NCBI GenBank assembly: GCA_900314355.1
Contig: OMUY01000005.1
Span: 1 to 64,000, forward strand
Source: an uncultured Eubacteriales bacterium
GTDB taxonomy: Bacteria > Bacillota > Clostridia > Oscillospirales > Acutalibacteraceae
DNA: 64,000 bases
Direction: 5' to 3'
How positions within the stretch are numbered: the stretch's first letter is position 1; every line of letters starts with the position of its first letter. The position numbers and the translations under genes were made by a program. The notes beneath the pieces are model-generated. The model saw only the letters and a list, made by a program, of their open reading frames with translations, was not told the origin of the DNA and searched no databases. This document shows, piece after piece, positions 57,517-64,000 of this stretch.

Positions 57517-59193
57517 TTATTTCTTATTGAACTCTTTTAAATATTTGAAAAGTACTTTGAAAAATTTATTGAGGCTTTCAAAGAACCTCTTTATTTTTTG
57601 GAAGAAATTGAGATTGTTATTTTTTTTCTCCCAGAGGCAAACATCGCAGTTGTCTTCTGTCATCTTCGTATACTTTTCGGTTTTTTCATCATACATTACG
57701 AACTGCGAAACATCAAAATCATCTACAGTCAGCTGTTTGTCCGCGTCTATGACGGTAGCCATCAGTTTTGTGACGTCGTGCGGCCAATCGTAATGACTTA
57801 AGTTTTTGAAGAACCATGTTTCATCCGGGAACAGACATGTAGAAGCGTCAATCTGCTTGTCCGGCGAGATGTATTTTCCTTTTCCTTCGGATATTCTCGT
57901 CTGAATATAATCGTCGGGGAGAACAGTCTCCATTTGAGAAGTCGTCGCGCCTAATGAGCCGTCCTTTACAAGTACAAGCTCGTCACCGAGTTCGTTGGCG
58001 GATACGCACATAGGCATAGTTTGATACCCGTAGTTTACACGTATGGCGATATTCGCGGAGGAGGCGATCTTTTTCAAAAGCTCCGGGACTTTCTGCCTTA
58101 CATTTACATCGTAATTGTCAATTTTAGCGATAAGTCCGGCGTACTTCTGTCTTTTTTCGCTGCCCTGCGGCCCGAAAACATAATTCTTCGCATTTTCATA
58201 ATCTCTTGAACTCATTGAGTCCCAATATGAAGGAAATGTGAACGATGTAGAAAGAGCGAGAGCCGATGTGACTCCTTCGCCAAGCTTATGATAAATGTAT
58301 GATTTTGAAACTTTGCCGCTTTTGAAAACTCCGGAATCTTCAAGAACGTCAAGAGACGCGTCAATCAGTTCTCTCCATTCGTCAAGAGCCTCTATGTCAC
58401 TGTTGTTTTCCTGGCACTGAAGATATCTGTCTATCGCGGCAGGATCAAATTTGAATTTGCCGGAAACCATCTCTCCTTCAAACGCGCATCCGTTGAATGT
58501 GCCTGCCTCGAACGCCATGCCCTTAATTCCGTCCGTGCCGTATTTTGAGACATAAGTAAGCGCAATTTCAGTCCCCAGACAATTTGAGATGATATTTACT
58601 TTATCTTTTCCGGTAGCTTTTTTAATATTTTCTATATACTCGTGAAGTCCGTCCACAATCTCAAACGGATCAAGTCTCCAGTCGTACCAATATGTATATC
58701 TTTCATTTGATACGTCATAAAGTCCGTCCGCGCCGGCAAGGTCTGTGTGCATTTTGTATTCGTTTTCGTTTTTGTCGTCCTGTGAAATGCCCGTGCCGTA
58801 CTGCGCGTTTCCGTTCTCGTCAAGAATCGCGTCGTCGAAAAGCTCGCCGACTTCCTTTTGAAGAGCGTCATAATACGGCTGCCAGTTGTTTGTCAAAGCG
58901 CCCTGAATTAAAAACGGTTTTAGCACGTTCATGACAGACTCCTTAATGTTGTCTTTAGAGTTGGAAGAATCGCTGAGCGCGGCGCCCATCCTGGTGAACG
59001 TATACGCCTCGGTGCCGTCGGCGTTCCAAATCTTATTGCCGTTGCCTCTGATAAATACGTTGGGATAAACTGTTGCATTTTTTATCTGAACGTATTGATT
59101 GCCGCCGTCTTCCGACGCGAACGCGAAAGAGAACGACGACACTATAATCAAAATACATAAAACCAAAGAAATAATTTTAACCGATTTTTTCAA
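57517..59193 (-). CDS. Secreted LCAT-like alpha/beta-hydrolase with Cys in place of the nucleophile Ser
   Basis: A 558-residue protein with signal peptide (1-27). YWYDWRLDP (about 169-177) is the marker of the lecithin:cholesterol acyltransferase/lipase type. The nucleophile elbow should read G-H-S-x-G but is S-N-C205-L-G. The nearby IALTYVSKYG helix confirms the position. A late Asp-containing segment and a SHYDWPHD (around residue 472) offer the acid and His. The C-terminus (526-558) is a Phe/Lys-rich amphipathic helix like the one in the secreted subtilase. The ligand is unknown, and a Cys elbow leaves catalysis uncertain. It stands alone, divergent from azlC. Confidence 0.78.
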   Translation of the reverse strand: MKKSVKIISLVLCILIIVSSFSFAFASEDGGNQYVQIKNATVYPNVFIRGNGNKIWNADGTEAYTFTRMGAALSDSSNSKDNIKESVMNVLKPFLIQGALTNNWQPYYDALQKEVGELFDDAILDENGNAQYGTGISQDDKNENEYKMHTDLAGADGLYDVSNERYTYWYDWRLDPFEIVDGLHEYIENIKKATGKDKVNIISNCLGTEIALTYVSKYGTDGIKGMAFEAGTFNGCAFEGEMVSGKFKFDPAAIDRYLQCQENNSDIEALDEWRELIDASLDVLEDSGVFKSGKVSKSYIYHKLGEGVTSALALSTSFTFPSYWDSMSSRDYENAKNYVFGPQGSEKRQKYAGLIAKIDNYDVNVRQKVPELLKKIASSANIAIRVNYGYQTMPMCVSANELGDELVLVKDGSLGATTSQMETVLPDDYIQTRISEGKGKYISPDKQIDASTCLFPDETWFFKNLSHYDWPHDVTKLMATVIDADKQLTVDDFDVSQFVMYDEKTEKYTKMTEDNCDVCLWEKKNNNLNFFQKIKRFFESLNKFFKVLFKYLKEFNKK

Positions 59194-59223
59194 AACACAT
59201 CACCTTTTTGTCAATTTTTTTTT

Positions 59224-59252
59224 ATTATATCATATTAAATGTCGAATTGTAA
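59224..59252 (-). promoter_or_regulatory. Probable promoter of the secreted hydrolase
   Basis: TTACAA and TATAAT, 17 nt apart on the minus strand, about 30 nt before the start. Confidence 0.5.
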
Positions 59253-59358
59253 ATATAATTGAGAAAAAATTTACGCAAACGACAAATTTTTTTATCAATT
59301 AGACGATTATATATATTTTTGTTTATTAAAATAGATAATTTGGCATTATTAATATTCA

Positions 59359-59386
59359 TTGACAAGCTATTTAAAATTCATATAAT
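59359..59386 (+). promoter_or_regulatory. azlCD promoter
   Basis: TTGACA (59359-59364) and TATAAT (59381-59386), 16 nt apart, about 50 nt before azlC. Confidence 0.75.
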
Positions 59387-59434
59387 AATGATATTTATAG
59401 TCTGTTTTAAATAATTAAATAAAAGGGAAAACAA

Positions 59435-60205
59435 ATGAATAATAACGAAGTTCGGCGGACAGAAAAAGATATAAATCAAGCGGACGGCGCCGGAAAAGAA
59501 GTAAAAAGCGTAAACATAAAAGAGACTTTTAAATTCGCCTTTCCTAAAACTCTGCCTGTAATGGCGGGTTATGTTTTCTTAGGCATTTCATACGGAATAC
59601 TTATGAAAACAAAAGGATTCGGTTTCCGGTATCCGGTGTCGATGGCGGCTATAGTTTACGGCGGTTCGCTTGAATTTGTAATGGTCGATATGCTGATGTC
59701 TAAATTCAATCCGGTTCAATCGTTTCTTCTCGCGCTTATGATTCAGGCGAGACATATATTCTACGGTCTTTCTATGCTCGATAAGTACAACGACATAGGC
59801 GGAAAAAAGATATATGTGATTTTCGCCATGTCCGACGAGACGTTTTCAATAAACTGTTCAACAAGAGTACCTGCCAATATAGATAAAGGATGGTTTTATT
59901 TTTTCGTAAGTCTGTTTGACCATTTTTACTGGGTATTCGGCGCGGGCGCCGGCTGGCTTATCGGGTCTTTGATAACATTCAATACCGAGGGTCTCGATTT
60001 TGTAATGACCGCAATGTTCACCGTAATTCTTCTCGATAAGCTGTTCCATGAGAAGAAACACTATACGGCGGTTATCGGCGCTTTATCTTCTATATCATGT
60101 CTTTTGATTTTCGGAGCCGACAATTTCCTTATTCCGACTATGGCGATGATGCTTATTTTGCTTATCGCCTTCAGAAAACCTATTGAGAAAGCGGAGCTTG
60201 ACTGA
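59435..60205 (+). CDS. azlC: AzlC-family branched-chain amino-acid exporter, large subunit
   Basis: A 256-residue membrane protein. FPKTLPVMAGYVFLGISYGIL, AAIVYGGSLEFVMVDML and QARHIFYGLSMLDKY are AzlC hallmarks (the last normally N-x-RH-x-xYG). The first 27 residues are charged. With AzlD it exports branched-chain amino acids. GGGAAAAC-like ribosome site. azlD begins one base after its stop. Confidence 0.92.
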   Translation: MNNNEVRRTEKDINQADGAGKEVKSVNIKETFKFAFPKTLPVMAGYVFLGISYGILMKTKGFGFRYPVSMAAIVYGGSLEFVMVDMLMSKFNPVQSFLLALMIQARHIFYGLSMLDKYNDIGGKKIYVIFAMSDETFSINCSTRVPANIDKGWFYFFVSLFDHFYWVFGAGAGWLIGSLITFNTEGLDFVMTAMFTVILLDKLFHEKKHYTAVIGALSSISCLLIFGADNFLIPTMAMMLILLIAFRKPIEKAELD

Positions 60206-60206
60206 T

Positions 60207-60539
60207 ATGATTCAAACTGTTCCTCAAAGCATTATTACAATAGCTCTTTGCGCTCTTGCGACAATATTGACGAGGTTTATTCCGTTCATACTTTTTCGCT
60301 CCAAGGAAAAAACGCCGAAAGTCGTGGAATATCTCGGAAAAGCTCTCCCGGCGGCGCTTTTCGCGATGCTCGTGGTATACTGTCTGAGAAATACCAAAAT
60401 ATCAACAGGTAATCACGGCATACCTGAACTTATAGGCATACTTGTGGTGACTGCCGCATATTTTTGGAAGAAAAATATGCTTGTCTCGATGGCAGCCGGA
60501 ACAATCGTCTATATGCTTCTCGTTCAGTTTGTGTTTTGA
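60207..60539 (+). CDS. azlD: AzlD-family branched-chain amino-acid exporter, small subunit
   Basis: A 110-residue protein with three to four membrane helices and the TRFIPFILF and YLGKALPAALFAMLVVYC motifs. The ATG at 60207 is chosen, one base after the azlC stop, which implies translational coupling. Confidence 0.92.
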   Translation: MIQTVPQSIITIALCALATILTRFIPFILFRSKEKTPKVVEYLGKALPAALFAMLVVYCLRNTKISTGNHGIPELIGILVVTAAYFWKKNMLVSMAAGTIVYMLLVQFVF

Positions 60540-60591
60540 TGTTACACCGGACATTACAGCTTTCGGTATTATAATTTGTTTTCATAAAAAA

Positions 60592-60614
60592 GCCGCTCAT
60601 TTATTTTGAGCGGC
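60592..60614. terminator. Bidirectional terminator between azlD and the ROK gene
   Basis: A perfect 8-bp stem (GCCGCTCA / TGAGCGGC) with a 7-nt loop has A/T runs on both sides. Confidence 0.85.
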
Positions 60615-60633
60615 AATTATTTTTTTCTGACGA

Positions 60634-61818
60634 TTATTCAAGAAAAAATTTAGCTCTGGATACGAGAGATATGGGACCTATATAGTCCTCCTTGTCCATA
60701 ATTCCCGATTTAAAAATTATATCGGTTTTATAAAAAGCCGCAAGTTTTCTGCATTCCATTACAAATAACGAAAAAATCGATTTTGACCACATAGAGCCGA
60801 ACAATATGATTTTTTCGGGCGTCATTGTCGTCGCCGCATTTACTGCCGCCCTCGCCATAAGGTTTATTCTGTTTAATATGACGGCTTTCGCCGCGTCGTC
60901 AATCGCTCTTATGTCGCAGACCTGTATCTGTTCTTTTATTTTTGACGCGTCGCCTTTTGTGAGCGAAAAAAGTATTGGAGTAGTTTCGGCGGAATAGACC
61001 GTCATGACAGATTCCGCAATAGACTCAATAGTACATACCGTTTCAATGCATCCTTTTCTGCCGCAGCGGCAAATCCTTGAGTTATGTTCTGTTATGTAAT
61101 GACCTATCTCCTGCGCTCCCGGAACAGTCTTTCCGTCGAAAATTATCGCGGAGCCTATTCCTTCCGACCATTTAATAAAAAGAAGATTTTTCGACTGCTC
61201 TTTTGAAAAAAGCATATGTGCTCCGGCAAACGCTTTAACGTTGTTTTCCGCCTCGACGTTCATATTCAGGGCTCGTGAAAGAAATTCCGCCGGATGAAAA
61301 TCATTTTCCCAAAGGCCGAATCTTAATATAAGATCGTTTTTTCTGTCATAAGAGCCGACTAATCCGAGACCGGCGCCGAGTATTGAGTCCTCGTCTACGC
61401 CCGATTCGGCTATTATTTCGGACGCCGACTCCGCCGCTATCGTTAACGATTTCTTTCCGTTTTCGAGAGTAGGCACTTTTCTCATAGATATAAGTTCACC
61501 GTCAAGACGGACAAGAGAAACGCACGTGTTGTCTTTTTCAACGTTTATGGACACGGCATAAAAACGATCCGTGCAAAGAGTGAGCTTTATTTTCTTTCTT
61601 CCGGCCTTCGATGAATCCGAGTCCGACTCCTTGCCGGACTCCCTTACAAATCCCTCTTCTATCAATTCAGCTGTCAAAATTGAAACTGCCGCAGGCGTAA
61701 GACCGAGTGTTTCGGAAATATCCTTCCTTGACATGTCGCCGCTGTCGTTCAGTAGCTTCAAGACAATAGATTTGTTTTTCGTCCTGACGTCCGACATATT
61801 GATACCTGAATAGTTCAT
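60634..61818 (-). CDS. ROK-family transcription regulator (NagC/XylR type)
   Basis: A 394-residue protein. A winged helix-turn-helix (about 12-60, MSRKDISETLGLTPAAVSIL) comes before a ROK sugar-kinase-like domain. The zinc motif is CRCGRKGC (C-x-C-x4-C, about 253-260). The phosphate/nucleotide loops are partly changed, so it is a sugar-sensing repressor rather than a kinase. AGGAG is 5 nt before the ATG. Likely controls the sugar genes nearby; that is an inference from position. Confidence 0.88.
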   Translation of the reverse strand: MNYSGINMSDVRTKNKSIVLKLLNDSGDMSRKDISETLGLTPAAVSILTAELIEEGFVRESGKESDSDSSKAGRKKIKLTLCTDRFYAVSINVEKDNTCVSLVRLDGELISMRKVPTLENGKKSLTIAAESASEIIAESGVDEDSILGAGLGLVGSYDRKNDLILRFGLWENDFHPAEFLSRALNMNVEAENNVKAFAGAHMLFSKEQSKNLLFIKWSEGIGSAIIFDGKTVPGAQEIGHYITEHNSRICRCGRKGCIETVCTIESIAESVMTVYSAETTPILFSLTKGDASKIKEQIQVCDIRAIDDAAKAVILNRINLMARAAVNAATTMTPEKIILFGSMWSKSIFSLFVMECRKLAAFYKTDIIFKSGIMDKEDYIGPISLVSRAKFFLE

Positions 61819-61971
61819 TTAATCTCCTGCTAAAGATAAATTCAGTAATTTTTTTTGCCTAAAAATACGACTTATATATTATACATCAAAATCAAGAAGA
61901 AATTGTTAATTTTTCGAAAACTTTCAAGAATAAATTTATTTTTTGTTCTGCCTGAAAAAATATTGATAAAA

Positions 61972-62715
61972 TCAATTAAAGAAAAGCGCAGCTCCGCTGA
62001 TAATAAGAAGGACATATGTAATTTTTACAAATAAATCCCTCGACATTTTTTTGTAAAGAACCGAGCCCGTGATTACGGCGGCGAAAAGGACAACTACAGA
62101 CGGAATAAGCAAAATTTCTGTTGGTTTGACCCAGTAGCCCGAATGTATATCGGAAAACAGGATAACTGTATTTAATACTACCCATACCGACGATATTGTG
62201 GCTCTGAATTTGCTCTTATCCTTCAATACGGTAGTGAGGTAGCCTACGAGAAGAGGACCGCCGCAGACAAAAATACCGTGCACTATTCCGGCTATAACAA
62301 GAAGTGCCGCCGACAGGTATTTGTTTTCAAACACCTTGAATTTTCTTTTTGTAAGATTTTTAATTATTCCGATTATTCCGACAGAGCAGACTATTACGCC
62401 GAGAGATATATACATTATTTTCTGCTGTCCGGCGAAAATATTTTTAATATAAAAACCCAAAAAAATGCCGGCAAGCATGACGGCGATAATTTTCAAAAAT
62501 TCTTTTTTGTCTATATATTTTCTGTCCGCTACTGCCATCCACAGCCCGGCCACTATTCCTAACACATTCAAAATCGGTTTGGCTGTGGCGTATCCGACGA
62601 GCCTCACAGACTCCGGCATGGCGAGAACCGTGCCGGCGAAACCCGTGATGCCCTGCATTACGTTTGAAAAAAATATTACGGCTTCAAAAAGAATGTTTCT
62701 TATCAGTTCGCTCAT
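61972..62715 (-). CDS. TauE/SafE-family membrane permease
   Basis: A 247-residue protein with about seven to eight membrane segments. SNVMQGITGFAGTVLAMP and a second, similar GIVHGIFVCGGPLLVGYL in the middle are the two-fold repeat of the family, which moves sulfonates or other small anions out of or into the cell. A TTG start at 62733 adds six residues; neither start has a strong ribosome site. It follows DUF4867 by 33 nt. In this setting the cargo may be a sugar-acid or related anion. Confidence 0.85.
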   Translation of the reverse strand: MSELIRNILFEAVIFFSNVMQGITGFAGTVLAMPESVRLVGYATAKPILNVLGIVAGLWMAVADRKYIDKKEFLKIIAVMLAGIFLGFYIKNIFAGQQKIMYISLGVIVCSVGIIGIIKNLTKRKFKVFENKYLSAALLVIAGIVHGIFVCGGPLLVGYLTTVLKDKSKFRATISSVWVVLNTVILFSDIHSGYWVKPTEILLIPSVVVLFAAVITGSVLYKKMSRDLFVKITYVLLIISGAALFFN

Positions 62716-62748
62716 ATCTTCATTTAAAATCAATCGAAAAAAAGAAAA

Positions 62749-63435
62749 TCAGTATTTAAATTCGTAATTTTCGCCTTCGACTCCGGGAAACGCGCCGTTG
62801 GAAACGGCTCTTGCATTATGAACGGACGCTATCATCCACTTGTTTTTCATAAAAAGCAGCTTGTCAAATTTATCGTCAATACCGTATTTCAAAGTATTTT
62901 TGTCAAGATAAGTATTCGTGTTTTCGGGAAGAATAACTATTGTTTTGAAACCCGTTCCCGATGTTCTGCACGGAGACAGATGAAGAGTCGTCTCGTATAT
63001 CTCGATTATAATGTCCTTAGGTATTATAAATATCTCCGCTTTATCTTGATCGTATTTTCCGTCTTCCGTCACGTCCCACGTGTGACCGAGAATAAGCGCG
63101 ATATCAGTATTCACACAGCAGTTTATCTCGCTGCCTCTGTGAAATTCAAAACCGTTCATTTTAACGTTTCTGCCGTTGCAATATCCCGCCTGCGCTTTAA
63201 GACCGCCGTAATATCTCTGCTCTAAAGCCGCAAAAGATTTACATTCTTCGAGCTTTGAGTCGGACGCGACGTATATATTGCCATCGTCCGGTATTTCGGT
63301 GTTTTTCTCCATATAATCTTTCATATCCGATATGTCCATATCTCTGAGAACCCTGCCGTAAGACTTAAATTCATCGTCAAAACATGAAAATACCGGTTTG
63401 GCGTTTATTTTTTTCAATCTGTCGGTATCCGTCAA
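62749..63435 (-). CDS. DUF4867-family protein
   Basis: A 228-residue cytoplasmic protein. The beginning (INAKPVFSCFDDEFKSYGRVL) and the central cupin-like stretch (EFHRGSEINCCVNTDIALILGHTWD) match DUF4867 as I recall it. This family is encoded with sugar isomerase genes and seems to have a cupin-type fold, perhaps as an epimerase or isomerase. It overlaps the isomerase gene by 4 nt, so the two are co-translated. Confidence 0.7.
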   Translation of the reverse strand: MTDTDRLKKINAKPVFSCFDDEFKSYGRVLRDMDISDMKDYMEKNTEIPDDGNIYVASDSKLEECKSFAALEQRYYGGLKAQAGYCNGRNVKMNGFEFHRGSEINCCVNTDIALILGHTWDVTEDGKYDQDKAEIFIIPKDIIIEIYETTLHLSPCRTSGTGFKTIVILPENTNTYLDKNTLKYGIDDKFDKLLFMKNKWMIASVHNARAVSNGAFPGVEGENYEFKY

Positions 63436-64000
63436 GGCTTTATTACCTCCCAGCCCATGATGTGCGCGAAAATTTCAAAGCTTTTTTCATAATCGCCGTA
63501 GCACATTACAAGATGATGAGCAATTCCGTTAGTCACTGCCGAGTCGAGAAGTTTTTTTACTCCGCAGTCGAATTTAACCTTGGCGTACGTGCCCGAAAGC
63601 TGCTTTTCCATGGGGAACGCCTCGCCTTTTGACAAAAATACTCTCGTCTTTCCTCCGGCGGAATCTATTCGCATAAATGTGCATATGCCGCTTTTCATTA
63701 CAAATCCTGCCGTAACTCCCTTTCCGCCGGCGAAATACGTGTCAAGAGTGCAGTCGGAGCATCCGTCCCAGAGACTGTGGGGAGCTACTCCGCAGTGCCA
63801 CATCAGACTGAAATCGTCTTCAAAATTGACTTGAGAAAGATCGGCGAGGAAAGGAGCTTCGCATCCTGCCGCGGCAGAGACGAGCATTGACTCCGCTCCC
63901 TCAACGTCGCCTTCGCAGGCGATTATTCTGCCCGACGACTGAAGAACAGACATCATGGCGCACGGCGCCACTCCGTACGTCGCGGCGTGTTCGGGCCAGC
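63432..64000 (-). CDS. L-fucose/L-arabinose isomerase-fold protein, C-terminal part (5' end outside window)
   Basis: The frame is open to the right edge and ends at 63432, giving about 189 visible residues. WPEHAATYGVAPCAMMSVL and IIACEGDVEGAESML match the C-terminal half of FucI/AraA-type enzymes, where the motif reads CWPE, PC, S, ACExDxxGA. The final YGDYEKSFEIFAHIMGWEV is also family-like. The upstream half with the rest of the active site is missing from the window. It is the first of at least three genes: isomerase, DUF4867, TauE/SafE. Confidence 0.82.
   Translation of the reverse strand, partial: WPEHAATYGVAPCAMMSVLQSSGRIIACEGDVEGAESMLVSAAAGCEAPFLADLSQVNFEDDFSLMWHCGVAPHSLWDGCSDCTLDTYFAGGKGVTAGFVMKSGICTFMRIDSAGGKTRVFLSKGEAFPMEKQLSGTYAKVKFDCGVKKLLDSAVTNGIAHHLVMCYGDYEKSFEIFAHIMGWEVIKP

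Overview
The window looks like a chromosome segment of an anaerobic, low-to-mid GC Firmicute of class Clostridia, probably an uncultured gut member of the Oscillospiraceae/Ruminococcaceae. The signs are: Firmicute-type gene pairs (yceD-rpmF, a DUF512 radical SAM gene next to der, phoH-ybeY-era-recO), secreted proteins with dockerin-type calcium repeats, a GH78 rhamnosidase with an isomerase cluster, FeoAB iron uptake with a Cys-rich Feo membrane partner, and several TTG or GTG starts behind strong Shine-Dalgarno sites. Species-level identity cannot be read from the sequence. Nearly every gene is on the minus strand; plus-strand exceptions are a flavodoxin, a dockerin protein, two tRNA-Ser genes, azlCD and a tiny transcription unit at 40110-40263.

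Layout. 1-5.9 kb: the 5' part of a large secreted protein (cut by the window edge), an esterase, a flavodoxin and a secreted dockerin protein. 6.1-12.6 kb: two complete polar amino-acid ABC transporters in tandem, the second with two different substrate-binding proteins and the first with a TrpR-like YerC regulator. 12.7-25.7 kb: translation and transcription core: tuf, fusA, rpsG, rpsL (own promoter and structured leader), then rpoC and rpoB behind a strong terminator. 26.1-26.4 kb: two tRNA-Ser genes. 26.6-38.3 kb: a second dockerin protein, two CobW-type GTPases (one His-rich, one fused to a DUF1980-like domain), a free-standing E2 acyltransferase catalytic domain, a CPBP membrane protease with a repeat-rich tail, two TIM-barrel sugar epimerases, glgA, a ParA ATPase and argH. 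38.5-51.4 kb: guaB, recO-era-ybeY-phoH, a secreted subtilase, der, the DUF512 gene, rpmF-yceD, a small P-loop protein and pgi. 51.6-55.1 kb: feoA-feoA-feoB-feoC-like iron uptake. 55.2-64 kb: GH78 rhamnosidase, a secreted LCAT-like hydrolase, azlCD, a ROK regulator, a TauE/SafE permease, DUF4867 and the end of a FucI/AraA-fold isomerase.

The most striking signal is a shared operator, GTTAG-N6-CTAAC, placed in the promoter spacer of three transcription units: feoA, feoB and a previously unannotated plus-strand unit between guaB and recO. That unit has a promoter, two tandem operators, a strong ribosome binding site, a 16-codon ORF, an exposed CCUCCG stretch and a perfect terminator. It looks like an iron-regulated small RNA, microprotein, or both. 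Other points worth attention are a 118-residue acidic tail on RpoB, a roughly 115-residue insertion in FeoB, a cysteine in the nucleophile position of the LCAT-like hydrolase, and a shared Phe/Lys-rich amphipathic helix in two secreted enzymes.

All functional assignments come from reading protein motifs by eye; no database search was run.
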